A DNA stretch of 64,000 nt, taken from Qipengyuania sp. ABI-127-1. GTDB taxonomy: Bacteria; Pseudomonadota; Alphaproteobacteria; Sphingomonadales; Sphingomonadaceae. The stretch spans positions 62,001 to 126,000 of the forward strand of contig JALJCR010000002.1 in the NCBI GenBank assembly GCA_022953095.1, written 5' to 3'. A model generated the notes under the pieces. That model saw nothing but the letters and a program-made list of their open reading frames with translations. It was not told the DNA's origin and did no database searches. Of this stretch, positions 19,665-28,628 are shown in pieces; within the stretch, counting starts at the first letter, position 1; each line of letters starts with the position of its first letter. The position numbers and the translations under genes are program-made.

Positions 19665-19707
19665 GTCCGCAACCACTCCTCGGCTGGTCTGCCAGAGGAG
19701 AATGCCG

Positions 19708-20043
19708 ATGTCGCTTGATCTGCCTACCGCTACCGCCCGCATCGCCCGGGAATTGACGGAATCCGAAACCGCCATCGCCGATGCGTTGGCAAAGACGACG
19801 GCTCTCCTGCACAGTGCCGCCCTTGCTGGTCGCGATCTCGGTGGCGCCCCGGAGCTGGAAAGCCAGCGCGCCCTTCTGCGGCTCGAGAAAATCGTCCGCG
19901 GTCTGATCGATGTACGCGGTGAGACCGGCCGGGTGCACGGACAGTTGCGCGACATAGCGGTCGAAACGGGGGCCGGCGAAGAGCCGAGCTGTCCCGACAA
20001 CGGCTTCACCTCGGCCGAGCAGTTGACCACCGTCGCAGCCTGA
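19708..20043 (+). CDS. Small helical protein of unknown function
   Basis: A 111-residue predicted alpha-helical cytosolic protein (starting MSLDLPTATARIARELT). It is rich in Ala, Leu and Glu, with no membrane segment and no motif I recognise. The heptad-like spacing of hydrophobic residues suggests a short coiled coil across residues 5-85. A very good ribosome-binding site, AGAGGAG, lies seven bases before the ATG at 19708. An alternative ATG at 19702 would be too close to it. It sits 43 bases after the HTH-membrane gene and 38 bases before a small membrane protein, so an operon is likely. Confidence 0.7.
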   Translation: MSLDLPTATARIARELTESETAIADALAKTTALLHSAALAGRDLGGAPELESQRALLRLEKIVRGLIDVRGETGRVHGQLRDIAVETGAGEEPSCPDNGFTSAEQLTTVAA

Positions 20044-20081
20044 CTTGTCTAAGCGAAGGCGAGGCTCCAAGGGCATGTGCC

Positions 20082-20519
20082 ATGACCCGGTTTCTGATCC
20101 AGGTAGCACTTACCCTAGCGGTCCTCGCCTTCGCCTGGAGCAAGGGCGGAAAGCCGGAACGCTATGTCGCAACAATCTATTTCGCACTGGTCTTCTCGGG
20201 GATCGCGCGCTGGCTGGTCCTCGGTCATTGGAGCGAAGAAGGCTATACCTCGGTGCAGACCTTCCGTTTCGTGGTCGATGCCGCAGCCCTGTTCGCGGTC
20301 ACGGCTGTCGCGCTTTCCTATGACCGGTGGTGGCCCCTATGGGTAAGCTCGGCACAATTCATCGCAGTCGTTTCGCACCTGCTGCGCGCGGCAAGCATGC
20401 CTCTCGAGCCGATCGTCTATGCGATAATGGAACGGTGGCCGGTCTGGCTGGCGTTGATCATTACCGGTCTCGGCACCCTGGCGCATTATCGCCGGTCGCG
20501 GATCGATCGCACCATCTGA
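20082..20519 (+). CDS. Small four-helix membrane protein, unknown function
   Basis: A 145-residue inner-membrane protein with about four hydrophobic helices (near 5-20, 30-47, 62-80 and 118-137) and a basic C-terminal tail (HYRRSRIDRT). I recognise no domain. AAGGGC lies about ten bases upstream of the ATG. The gene after it has no clear start of its own before this gene's end, so the two are probably translationally coupled. Its place after an HTH-membrane regulator and a small helical protein suggests one operon with a shared but unknown envelope role. Confidence 0.7.
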   Translation: MTRFLIQVALTLAVLAFAWSKGGKPERYVATIYFALVFSGIARWLVLGHWSEEGYTSVQTFRFVVDAAALFAVTAVALSYDRWWPLWVSSAQFIAVVSHLLRAASMPLEPIVYAIMERWPVWLALIITGLGTLAHYRRSRIDRTI

Positions 20520-20524
20520 CCGGT

Positions 20525-21097
20525 TTGCTCGCGCCGCTCAGCGCGGATCCCCGGGAGCTTGCGGAACGCCTGCTGAAACGGTTCGGATCGCTCAGCGCCC
20601 TGACCTACGCCAGCGAAGCGGACCTGCGTCAGTGTGCTTCCCACGGCGAACATTGGGTCGAGGCGTTTCTTACCATCCGGCAATTGCTGCATGACGGCTC
20701 GCGAGAACAGATGGTTCAGACGCCTCTGGGCGAGGATCGCAGCGCGCTCGACCGCTATCTCGTGGACACTATGGGCGGATTGCGCCGTGAACGAATGATA
20801 GCGATCATGGCCGATGGCGCCGGTTTCGTGATCTCGGAAGAAATCGTGGCGGATGGGGCGGAGGGCGAGATTCGAGTGTCTCCGCGCATCTTGTTCGGCC
20901 GGGCTCTCGCGCTCGATGCGCGGAGTATGCTCATCGCTCACAATCATCCCTCGGGGTGTGCCGAGCCCAGCGAGACCGACATTCGCCAGACCAGGCAACT
21001 CGTGTCGCAAGCCGATAGGCTGGGTGTCTGCGTGTACGACCATCTCGTGATCGGCAGGCGCACAGTTGTCAGCATGCGTGAGAGGGGGCTTCTGTGA
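20525..21097 (+). CDS. RadC-like JAB domain protein, short form
   Basis: A protein of about 190 residues with a RadC/MPN+ JAMM motif, AHNHPSGCAEPSETD (His-x-His-x10-Asp), preceded by a helix-hairpin-helix-like region (LAERLLKRFGSLSALTYA). Despite the name, RadC-type proteins have no proven DNA-repair role. Full RadC proteins are about 220-230 residues with a longer N-terminal domain. The start is uncertain. A TTG at 20525 just follows the upstream stop, while in-frame GTG 20435 or ATG 20327/20342 would overlap the membrane protein gene heavily. The stop overlaps the next start by one base (TGATG). Confidence 0.75.
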   Translation: MLAPLSADPRELAERLLKRFGSLSALTYASEADLRQCASHGEHWVEAFLTIRQLLHDGSREQMVQTPLGEDRSALDRYLVDTMGGLRRERMIAIMADGAGFVISEEIVADGAEGEIRVSPRILFGRALALDARSMLIAHNHPSGCAEPSETDIRQTRQLVSQADRLGVCVYDHLVIGRRTVVSMRERGLL

Positions 21098-21663
21098 TGC
21101 CGACCGTTATGGCGGTTTTACGCGGGTTGGAGGAGCGACTCTTTTCGTTCGCCGATTGGAAAAGAGCGCTGCACGCAATTTCGCAGGGTCGCCGAGCCGA
21201 TCACAGGCGAGGGGAGGATGATACGCCGAAAGAAAAGGGCGGAATCCCGTCGGTCGACATGCTCGAACAGTCCGCGTGGGACATCCTGCTCTATTTATTC
21301 GTCCTCCACGCCAACGGGCGACCAGGAAGCCTTTCGGGCTCGTCCAGGGCGGCCGGTCTCACAAAGGAGATAACCTCTCGCCGCATAGACAAGCTCGCCG
21401 CCGACCGGTTGGTGATTTTGAACCGCAGCCGGACGGACACTCGGGAAATGGAGGTACGGCTATCGCCTCACGGATTTCGAGTGGCCGAAGAGGGTATACA
21501 GGGGTTCGTGATGGACGGACTGGCGCAGAGGGTGGATGCTGCGCGAAATACCATTGGCGGGACTCCGTTCGATCAACGGATAGCGCACGAGCTGAAAATC
21601 AACTTGCAATCGGTCGAGCTGCATCGCGCCAATGTGACGGCGAAGCGCATTCCGACGGGTTAG
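21097..21663 (+). CDS. MarR-like winged-helix protein
   Basis: A 188-residue protein with a central winged helix-turn-helix (about residues 62-135) resembling MarR/PadR folds: WDILLYLFVLHANG, then GLTKEITSRRIDKLAADRLV and the wing RTDTREMEVRLSPHG. The first 60 residues are basic and polar. The C-terminal part is helical and may dimerise. A strong AGAGGGGG ribosome-binding site lies inside the radC-like gene, and the start overlaps that gene's stop, so translation is coupled. Its target is unknown. The 3' end overlaps the convergent unknown gene by four bases. Confidence 0.72.
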   Translation: MPTVMAVLRGLEERLFSFADWKRALHAISQGRRADHRRGEDDTPKEKGGIPSVDMLEQSAWDILLYLFVLHANGRPGSLSGSSRAAGLTKEITSRRIDKLAADRLVILNRSRTDTREMEVRLSPHGFRVAEEGIQGFVMDGLAQRVDAARNTIGGTPFDQRIAHELKINLQSVELHRANVTAKRIPTG

Positions 21664-22091
21664 GCAATATCGTCAAGGTCGGCAGGTCCCAGATCGTCGG
21701 CCACGATCCCGAGCGCGGTCGCGGCGATGGCCCCGGTCAGGGCGTGGGCCAGCGAATCCGGACTGGAGAAACTTCTTTCTATATCCAGACTGGGCACCGC
21801 GATGGTGGCGATGGCATCGCCCGATGCCGCTCGCGATGCCATCAGGCCCACCCGTTCGGTCGTCAGCAGCAATATTTGCTCCGTCCAACCGCGCTCGACA
21901 AGCTGCGCGACAGTGCTGCTCAGGGGTGGCTCGAAGTGTTCTCTCACCGCGTCCGGGGCTTCATCAAGGATATGGCAGAGCCGGTGTGCCAGCGCCGAGA
22001 CATCTTCACAGTTTGGCGCCCGTATTCGTTCGAAGTGATCGAGAAACTCGCTCAACACCCTGTGCCAAGGCGTGCCGGTAGAATTGTTCAA
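21660..22091 (-). CDS. Small acidic protein of unknown function
   Basis: A 143-residue acidic, mostly helical protein with no recognised domain. It starts at TTG 22091, which has an excellent AGGAG ribosome-binding site seven bases upstream. No ATG gives a comparable start. Helical segments near 10-30 and 60-80 and an Ala/Asp-rich C-terminus (GIVADDLGPADLDDIA) are visible. It overlaps the convergent MarR-like gene by four bases. A competing plus-strand frame across the same bases is Arg-rich and lacks normal composition, so the minus-strand reading is preferred. Confidence 0.58.
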   Translation of the reverse strand: MNNSTGTPWHRVLSEFLDHFERIRAPNCEDVSALAHRLCHILDEAPDAVREHFEPPLSSTVAQLVERGWTEQILLLTTERVGLMASRAASGDAIATIAVPSLDIERSFSSPDSLAHALTGAIAATALGIVADDLGPADLDDIA

Positions 22092-22312
22092 GCTCCGTCT
22101 CCTGCCCGTACTTAAAACAATTCCGAAATACCCAAGTCATGGTTGTATACTGCCGCGCTTCTCCTCAAGTCAATTTTCTGCCCGGAAATGTATACAGATC
22201 GGTTGTGGTGCTTCCGATTTGGGATAGGACAAGTCACGCTTACCTTCGATCGATTGGGAAGTGCAACCTATCGGCCCTTGGCGAGGGAGCGGTTATCGCC
22301 TATCTGCCGCGG

Positions 22313-22713
<401 letters not shown>

Positions 22714-22754
22714 ATTTTCGGGCAGTTCCGGCGGTTACCGCGACCGCGTGGCCA

Positions 22755-23555
22755 TCAGGCGAATTCGCCATGTTCGACAGTGATCGATCCGTCACGCTCG
22801 CGGGCCTGGATGATGCGGCGTTGGTCGCCTTCCAGCACCAGGGCCGTCAGATTGCCGGTGCGGAAGGCACCGGTATCGATTCCGATACGATAAGGCGTGT
22901 GCTCGAGGTTCTCGAAAATGGTGTGGCCGTGCACGACCACGTGGCTGAATGGCTCGCGGTGTTTGAGGAATCGATCGCGGATCCAGCGCAGGTCCGATCT
23001 TTTCTGATCCTCGATGCTGTGCTTGGGATTGATGCCGGCGTGGACGAATACATAGTCACCGGCGATGACGATATCCTCCATCGCCTCCAGGAACTTGCGG
23101 TGCTTTGCCGGGACCAGATCGTGCAGTTCGCGCTGGAGTTCCTTCATCGTGAGTTCGTTGTAGCGCCGCTTCTTGATACCGTAACTGAGGACGGTTTCCT
23201 TGCCGCCATGCTTGAGGAAGTGCCGCAGCATCTCCTTGTCCTCGAAGCTCTCGAGGAACATCTCTTCGTGATTTCCCGCAATGTAGCGTACCTTGCGGCG
23301 TTTGCCCCACTGGCGGGCGGTTTCGATCACGCGTGCGCTTTCCGGGCCGCGATCCACCAGATCGCCCAGCAGAACCACCGTGCTCTGGGCGTCGGCTGCC
23401 CGCTCGTCGTCCTTCTCGATTGCCAGGATCAATTGGTCGAGCAGATCGCAGCGACCGTGAATGTCGCCCACCACATAGTATCGCTCACCTTGCGGTACGC
23501 TGGGGCGTGGTTTGGTCTTCCCCCGCTTCTTCAAAATTTGTGCGAACTTGATCAT
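22755..23555 (-). CDS. Calcineurin-type metallophosphoesterase (PrpA/ApaH-like)
   Basis: A 266-residue phosphoesterase of the bacterial Ser/Thr phosphatase or Ap4A hydrolase group. All metal motifs are present: VVGDIHGRCDLL (DxH), LGDLVDRGPES (GDxxDRG), IAGNHEEM (GNHE) and VVHGHTIF (GH). The ATG at 23555 begins MIKFAQILKKRG. An upstream in-frame extension of 60 residues looks non-coding. It could dephosphorylate proteins or dinucleotide polyphosphates, and the sequence alone does not decide. It ends 41 bases beyond rnpB in convergent orientation. Confidence 0.9.
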   Translation of the reverse strand: MIKFAQILKKRGKTKPRPSVPQGERYYVVGDIHGRCDLLDQLILAIEKDDERAADAQSTVVLLGDLVDRGPESARVIETARQWGKRRKVRYIAGNHEEMFLESFEDKEMLRHFLKHGGKETVLSYGIKKRRYNELTMKELQRELHDLVPAKHRKFLEAMEDIVIAGDYVFVHAGINPKHSIEDQKRSDLRWIRDRFLKHREPFSHVVVHGHTIFENLEHTPYRIGIDTGAFRTGNLTALVLEGDQRRIIQARERDGSITVEHGEFA

Positions 23556-23825
23556 TGAGAGTTTGTAACACTTTGGCAGTGGTTCGAGATTTGCCGTCCA
23601 GATAGGCGCATGGCGCGGCAGGGGCAATAAAGGCACCCTCGCTTGTGATTGTGCAGTTGCGGAAAAAGCACAGCTTATGTTGCGAATGCGAAAACCATCC
23701 GAGCCGATCTTGCGTGTGGCGGCCCGGGTGTGCACATTTATGACCGTATCCGATCGAGGAGCCTAACAAAATGGCCCCGGCGGATTCGCAGGTGGGACGA
23801 AGCGACACTCGTATAGGAGTCTGTA

Positions 23826-24578
23826 ATGCTCACGTCCTTTCGCGGCCTGGTGGCCGTATCGCTCGCTGCGGCGGGCCTTTCCCTCACCACCCCAGCCATG
23901 GCGCAGTCGGATGACGAGGTCGCCAGCGACCTCACGGTTTCGGCCAATGTTGCGCTGACGACCGACTATCGGTTCCGCGGTGTGTCGCTCTCGGGCGGCG
24001 ATCCGGCCCTCCAGGGGGGCTTCGATGTCGCGCATGACAGCGGATTCTACGTTGGCACCTGGGCATCGTCGATCGATGGCGGTGCGGCTTATGGCGATCT
24101 CGAACTCGACATTTACGCAGGGTGGAGCGGAAATCTCAGCGATGCGGTCAGCGTCGATGTCGGGGTGCTCTATTACATTTATCCGACCGAGGATCTGGGC
24201 CTCGATACCGACTATATCGAACCCTATGCATCGGTGGGGGTGAACTTCGGCCCAGCGGAAGCAACCTTCGGCGTCGCCTACGCGCCGGAACAGGATTCGC
24301 TTGGCGGTGACGACAATCTCTACCTCTATACCGATGTCGGTTTCGGTCTGCCCGGCACGCCGCTGACGATCACGGGCCATCTGGGCTATACCGATGGATC
24401 GCTAGCGCCGCCGCTGCTTGCGGGCACGACCGATGACACCGGTCTGGACTGGTCTCTCGGTGCCAGCGCCGCGCAGGGGAATTTCGAGATCGGCGTCGCC
24501 TATATCGGCGTGGAAGGCCCCGCCATCGATGGTTTCACCGACGATGCGATCGTCGGCACCATTTCTGCCAGTTTCTAA
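23826..24578 (+). CDS. TorF family putative porin
   Basis: A 250-residue outer-membrane beta-barrel with a signal peptide ending near PAMAQ (residue 27). It then shows the family's opening VSANVALTTDYRFRGVSLS and alternating amphipathic strands (VDVGVLYYIYP, PYASVGVNFG), ending in Phe (TISASF), the barrel-assembly signal. Members of this family are thought to be small porins. Some are linked to purine or hydrocarbon-related uptake, but the substrate is unknown. The ATG at 23826 follows AGGAGT. A short well-led upstream frame begins at 23771 (see findings). A strong hairpin follows the stop. Confidence 0.88.
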   Translation: MLTSFRGLVAVSLAAAGLSLTTPAMAQSDDEVASDLTVSANVALTTDYRFRGVSLSGGDPALQGGFDVAHDSGFYVGTWASSIDGGAAYGDLELDIYAGWSGNLSDAVSVDVGVLYYIYPTEDLGLDTDYIEPYASVGVNFGPAEATFGVAYAPEQDSLGGDDNLYLYTDVGFGLPGTPLTITGHLGYTDGSLAPPLLAGTTDDTGLDWSLGASAAQGNFEIGVAYIGVEGPAIDGFTDDAIVGTISASF

Positions 24579-24600
24579 CCACGCAGCGGCGAATTTGAAG

Positions 24601-24631
24601 GTAGGGGGCGCCGCATTGGGGCGCCCCCTAC
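24601..24631. terminator. Hairpin between convergent porin and SIMPL genes
   Basis: GTAGGGGGCGCC (24601-24612) pairs perfectly with GGCGCCCCCTAC (24620-24631) over 12 bp with a seven-base loop. No U-tract follows on either strand, so it may stop RNA polymerase weakly or protect mRNA 3' ends. It lies 22 bases after the porin stop and 11 bases before the end of the convergent SIMPL gene. Confidence 0.6.
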
Positions 24632-24642
24632 ACGTCACTCGA

Positions 24643-25395
24643 TCAGTCGAGCGCGAAATCGACTGTGGTTACGACCCGCACCTTTTTGAAGGGCGTGTCT
24701 CCGATACCCCAGCCACCGGCTTCGCCATCGCGTGCGTCGATCGAGAAATAGCCTTGGGTTGCCTTGCGGATGCTGCCGACATCGGCGCCCGAATCCTCGG
24801 CGAACTGTTCGGCCGCCGCTCGCGCATCGCGCGTAGCTTCTGCTACCATTTCCGGCTTGATCGCATTGAGGCCAGTGAATGTGTAGTTGATGCCCGAGCC
24901 GTCTTCCAGCACCACACCCTTGCGGACCAGTTCGGCCTGCCTGCGAGCAGCCCGCTGCGCGCGTTCGATATCCTTGGTCCGCAGGACGATGCGCTGGCGC
25001 ACGGTATAGAATACGACACCATCGTCGGTGTAATTTGATACGTTGACACCGGCCGGTGTAAGCTCGTTTGCGGGAAAGCCAAGATCGTCGAAGAACTCCC
25101 GCACAGCCGTTGCGTCGCGATCGGTGCTTGCCTGCGCAGTTCTCAGGTCGGTTGCGGTCGATGCGAAGGACACGGTCCACGTCGCCAGGTCGGCCGTAAC
25201 CTCCCGTTCCGCCAAGCCGCGTACGGTAACGCTGCGTTCTGCCGCTTTCATGCGAACCAGCCCGTCACCCAGAACGAAACCGCCCACGATCAGTCCGACC
25301 GCGACGATACCGGCACTGGCGAGCCATCGCACAAGCATTGCTTTGTCCGCCCGCGGCGTGGCACCAGTGTCGGCAATGTCGGCTTCGTCGGTCAT
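24643..25395 (-). CDS. SIMPL domain (DUF541) envelope protein
   Basis: A 250-residue protein with one N-terminal membrane segment (about 20-45), then a SIMPL/DUF541 domain: SVTVRGLAEREVTADLATW near the start and FKKVRVVTTVDFALD at the end. Relatives such as BP26 and YggE form oligomeric rings in the periplasm and help oxidative or envelope stress tolerance. The anchor and lack of a cleavage site suggest an inner-membrane protein facing the periplasm. Its start is 78 bases from the divergent VOC gene. Confidence 0.88.
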   Translation of the reverse strand: MTDEADIADTGATPRADKAMLVRWLASAGIVAVGLIVGGFVLGDGLVRMKAAERSVTVRGLAEREVTADLATWTVSFASTATDLRTAQASTDRDATAVREFFDDLGFPANELTPAGVNVSNYTDDGVVFYTVRQRIVLRTKDIERAQRAARRQAELVRKGVVLEDGSGINYTFTGLNAIKPEMVAEATRDARAAAEQFAEDSGADVGSIRKATQGYFSIDARDGEAGGWGIGDTPFKKVRVVTTVDFALD

Positions 25396-25473
25396 GATCG
25401 CGCTCCTTATCGGGTTTTATTCGCCCGGTTTCCGCTAACCAAGTGCCGATGAACCGTGCTTTAATGTCGATAA

Positions 25474-25923
25474 ATGGAGTTCGAATTGACTGAATATCTG
25501 CACACCATGATCCGGGTGACGGACCCGGATGCCACGATCGATTTCTTCAAGTTGATCGGCCTCGAGGAAGTTCGCCGCTTCGATGTCGAGGCGGGGCGCT
25601 TCACGCTGATTTTCCTTGCCGCACCGGGTCAGGAAGGCGTAGCCGAGGTGGAGCTGACCTATAACTGGCCGACGGAGGACGGCAGCCCGCCCGAACGCTA
25701 TGACAATGGTCGCAATTTCGGCCATCTCGCTTATCGGGTCGCGGACATCTACGAGACCTGCCAGAAAATCATGGATGCGGGCCACACGATCCACCGCCCG
25801 CCGCGCGACGGGCACATGGCTTTCGTCAAGACACCCGATGGCATCTCGGTGGAACTGCTGCAGGACGGCTACCTCGAACCGAAGGAGCCGTGGGCGAGCA
25901 TGGAAAACAGCGGAAGCTGGTAA
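25474..25923 (+). CDS. VOC family protein (glyoxalase I-like)
   Basis: A 149-residue vicinal-oxygen-chelate protein with two beta-alpha-beta-beta-beta modules. Candidate metal ligands are His10 in YLHTMIRV, a Glu in VELTYNW, His in FGHLAYRV and Glu in SVELLQDG, the same pattern as lactoylglutathione lyase, which detoxifies methylglyoxal. The N-terminal ELTEYLHTMIRVTDPDATIDF agrees with that group. It is shorter at the C-terminus than eukaryotic GloI but similar to bacterial forms. Its stop abuts the convergent nhaA stop. Confidence 0.8.
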   Translation: MEFELTEYLHTMIRVTDPDATIDFFKLIGLEEVRRFDVEAGRFTLIFLAAPGQEGVAEVELTYNWPTEDGSPPERYDNGRNFGHLAYRVADIYETCQKIMDAGHTIHRPPRDGHMAFVKTPDGISVELLQDGYLEPKEPWASMENSGSW

Positions 25924-27141
25924 CTACGGCTGGTCGATATAAGGAGATACGGCATCGTCCGGGTGCTTCGCAGACATGCGCAGGATCGCATAACCCGCGA
26001 TTGCGGATATCAGCGAGCCCAGCAGGATGCCGATCTTCGCCTCGTTTATCAGCAATTGCTGGCCTGCGAACGCAAGGCCGCTGATGAACAGAGACATGGT
26101 AAAACCGATACCGCACAGGATCGACACACCCCAGATTTCAGTCCAGCTCGCCTGGTCCGGGCGCGGGGCGAAACCGATCTTGTCAGCGGCATAGATGGCC
26201 GCGAAAATGCCCACCTGCTTGCCAAGGAAAAGGCCGGCGGCGATCGCCAGGGGCAGCGGGGCAAGCAAATGCTCCACGCCCATTCCGGCCAGCGGTACGC
26301 CGGCATTGGCGAATCCGAAGACGGGCACGACCAGATAGGCGCTCCACGGGGCGAGACCGTGCTCCATGCGCTCCACCATCGTCTGGTCGTCTGGACCGAC
26401 CATCGGGATGCACAGAGCCGCCACGACCCCGGCGATAGTCGCGTGGATGCCGGTGTTCAGCACGAAGTACCATAGCACCAGCGCGAGCAGGACGAAGGGC
26501 CAGTAGGAGGCAACGCGCATGCGGTTCAGAACCATCATGAGCACGACGACGCCTGCGGCGGCGGCCAGCCAGCCCAGCTTGATGTTTGCCGTGTAGAACA
26601 GGGCGATGACCATTACTGCGCCGATATCGTCGACGATCGCCACGGTCAGCAGGAACAGGCGCAGCGAAGCGGGGCAGCGATTGCCGAGCAGCCCCAGCAC
26701 ACCCATCGCGAAGGCAATGTCGGTGGCAGCGGGGATGGCCCAGCCGCGTAGCAATTCCGCATCGTCCCCGACAACGCCGACATAAAACAGCGCGGGAATG
26801 GCCATCCCTGCCACGGCCGCCAGGATGGGGAGCCTGCGCGATTGCGGCGTGGAGAGCTGACCCTCGATCCATTCGCGCTTCACTTCGAGCCCGACGACGA
26901 AAAAGAAAACCGCCATCAGACCATCGTTGATCCACAGGTGTAAATCATAGAGCTTCGGAATCGGCGTCCATGGCAGCTTGCCGTAGAACAATTGCTCGTA
27001 TTCGCCGGCGAACGGCGAGTTGGCAGCGATCATCGCCGCTGCGGCAACCAGGATCAGCAGGATGCCGGCAGACGCGTCGCTGACGAAAAGGGCGCGGACA
27101 GGGGCGAATACTAGGCGGAAGGCTGAAGGACGTTCGGTCAT
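25924..27141 (-). CDS. nhaA: Na+/H+ antiporter NhaA
   Basis: A 405-residue inner-membrane antiporter that expels Na+ (or Li+) in exchange for two protons at alkaline pH. The paired aspartates of the transport site are in TVAIVDDIGAV, the sequence VGLEVKREWIEGQL near residue 75 is a family signature, and ATDIAFAMGVL marks the assembly of helices IV and XI. About 11-12 membrane helices are visible. The ATG at 27141 is preferred. An in-frame start at 27174 would add 11 residues. A second antiporter of another family is at 3709-5076. Confidence 0.95.
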   Translation of the reverse strand: MTERPSAFRLVFAPVRALFVSDASAGILLILVAAAAMIAANSPFAGEYEQLFYGKLPWTPIPKLYDLHLWINDGLMAVFFFVVGLEVKREWIEGQLSTPQSRRLPILAAVAGMAIPALFYVGVVGDDAELLRGWAIPAATDIAFAMGVLGLLGNRCPASLRLFLLTVAIVDDIGAVMVIALFYTANIKLGWLAAAAGVVVLMMVLNRMRVASYWPFVLLALVLWYFVLNTGIHATIAGVVAALCIPMVGPDDQTMVERMEHGLAPWSAYLVVPVFGFANAGVPLAGMGVEHLLAPLPLAIAAGLFLGKQVGIFAAIYAADKIGFAPRPDQASWTEIWGVSILCGIGFTMSLFISGLAFAGQQLLINEAKIGILLGSLISAIAGYAILRMSAKHPDDAVSPYIDQP

Positions 27142-27224
27142 TGTGGGCACGCTCTCTTTCGCAAAGCGGCCCACGTTGCAAGTCCTGAAACTCGAAGCTA
27201 TCCAGAAAGGCAGGGGGGTGCCGT

Positions 27225-28628
27225 TTGGTACTAGGGTCGTTTACGATCGCGGAATGGCTCGTGCTGGTGCAGCACGAATTGCTGCTGTTTGCGGCGGCAT
27301 TCTTTCTGCTCGGCCTCGCCGATGAACTGGCGCTCGACTGTGTCTATTTCTGGTACCGGATTACGGGCCGTATCCGGACCCCGCGATTGCGCGACGGGCA
27401 TGGCGACGACATTTCCAGCCTTGCCGGCCGGGCGGCAGTCTTCATTCCCACATGGCAGGAGGCCGATGTCATCGGTCCGACACTGGCCCACATGCTCGGT
27501 GCCTGGCGGCAGGAAGAACTCACCGTTTATGTAGGGTGCTACCGGAACGACGAAGCGACGATGGCTTCGGTTCTCGCTGCGGTGCGTGGCGATCGACGGG
27601 TGCGGCTCGTCATTCACGGAGCGGACGGGCCGACATCGAAAGCGGATTGCCTCAACCGACTGTACGCCGCGCTGGTCGAGGATGAAAAGCGCGCTGGCGT
27701 CGCGGCGCGGATGGTCATTCTCCACGATGCGGAGGATATGGTCGATCCGGCGGCGCTTTCGCTACTGGACCGGGCCTTGTGGCATGCGCATTTCGTCCAA
27801 CTCCCGGTTCTCGCGCTGCCCCAGCGGCATTCCCCCTGGATCGGCTCGCACTATTCCGACGAATTCGCGGAATCGCACGCAAAGGTCCTCGTCGTGCGCG
27901 ACGCTCTGGGCGCGGCGATTCCGGGAGCCGGTGTCGGCTGCGCGGTTGCGCGCGGTTCGCTGGCTGCGCTGGCTCACGAGGAAGGGGGGCACCCTTTCGC
28001 GGCAGAATCGCTGACCGAAGATTACGAGCTCGGGCTCCGGATCGCGCAGGCGGGAGGGAAAGGGCGCTTCCTCAGAGTCCGGGGTGAGGACGGGCGCCTC
28101 ATCGCGACCCGCGCATTTTTCCCGTCCCGGCTCGACGCCGCCATTCGGCAAAAGACGCGTTGGATGCACGGTATCGCCTTGCAGGGCTGGGACCGGTTGG
28201 GGTGGGGGTACACACCTGTCGACCTGTGGATGCTTTTGCGCGACCGGCGCGGCCCCGTGGCGGCCATCCTTCTCGTCGTGGCCTATGCGCTGGTGGGGCT
28301 CGTCACGCTCAATCTGGGGTTGCAGATGATGAACATGATCGAGCTCCCGCCGCTTTCGCCGCTGCTCCTCATGTTACTCGCGATCAACTTCGCGGGATTG
28401 CTGCTGCGCCTTTGCCTTCGCGCGTGTTTCACCGCGCGTGAATATGGCTGGCGTCAAGGGCTTCTCGCCATTCCTCGTACCCTGGTGTCGAACATTGTCG
28501 CAGTCATGGCCGGGCGTCGGGCGCTCTCAGCCTATATCGGCACGCTGCGCGGCGCACCGCTGCTGTGGGACAAAACCGAACACCGGGAGCATCCGGCACT
28601 CAGCCTGTTCGGTGAAAACCGCCTGTGA
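27225..28628 (+). CDS. NfrB-like membrane glycosyltransferase without MshEN domain
   Basis: A 467-residue GT2-family inner-membrane glycosyltransferase closely resembling the N-terminal part of E. coli NfrB. Landmarks are a first membrane segment (12-45), GPTSKADCLNRL, LHDAEDMVDP (metal-binding acidic motif), SLTEDYELGLRI, RQKTRWMHGIALQGW (RxxRW-type), two or three membrane helices around 345-415, and LWDKTEH near the end. E. coli NfrB continues with a C-terminal MshEN-type c-di-GMP-linked domain. This protein stops just after WDKTEH. The start is TTG 27225, preceded by a G-rich ribosome-binding site. The next gene overlaps by four bases. It probably makes an envelope glycan. Confidence 0.82.
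   Translation: MVLGSFTIAEWLVLVQHELLLFAAAFFLLGLADELALDCVYFWYRITGRIRTPRLRDGHGDDISSLAGRAAVFIPTWQEADVIGPTLAHMLGAWRQEELTVYVGCYRNDEATMASVLAAVRGDRRVRLVIHGADGPTSKADCLNRLYAALVEDEKRAGVAARMVILHDAEDMVDPAALSLLDRALWHAHFVQLPVLALPQRHSPWIGSHYSDEFAESHAKVLVVRDALGAAIPGAGVGCAVARGSLAALAHEEGGHPFAAESLTEDYELGLRIAQAGGKGRFLRVRGEDGRLIATRAFFPSRLDAAIRQKTRWMHGIALQGWDRLGWGYTPVDLWMLLRDRRGPVAAILLVVAYALVGLVTLNLGLQMMNMIELPPLSPLLLMLLAINFAGLLLRLCLRACFTAREYGWRQGLLAIPRTLVSNIVAVMAGRRALSAYIGTLRGAPLLWDKTEHREHPALSLFGENRL

Noticed and set aside
21276..22115. A 279-codon plus-strand frame across the MarR-like gene end and the small unknown gene
   Set aside because: Arg/Gly-rich composition, no ribosome-binding site and overlap with a better supported gene on each part.
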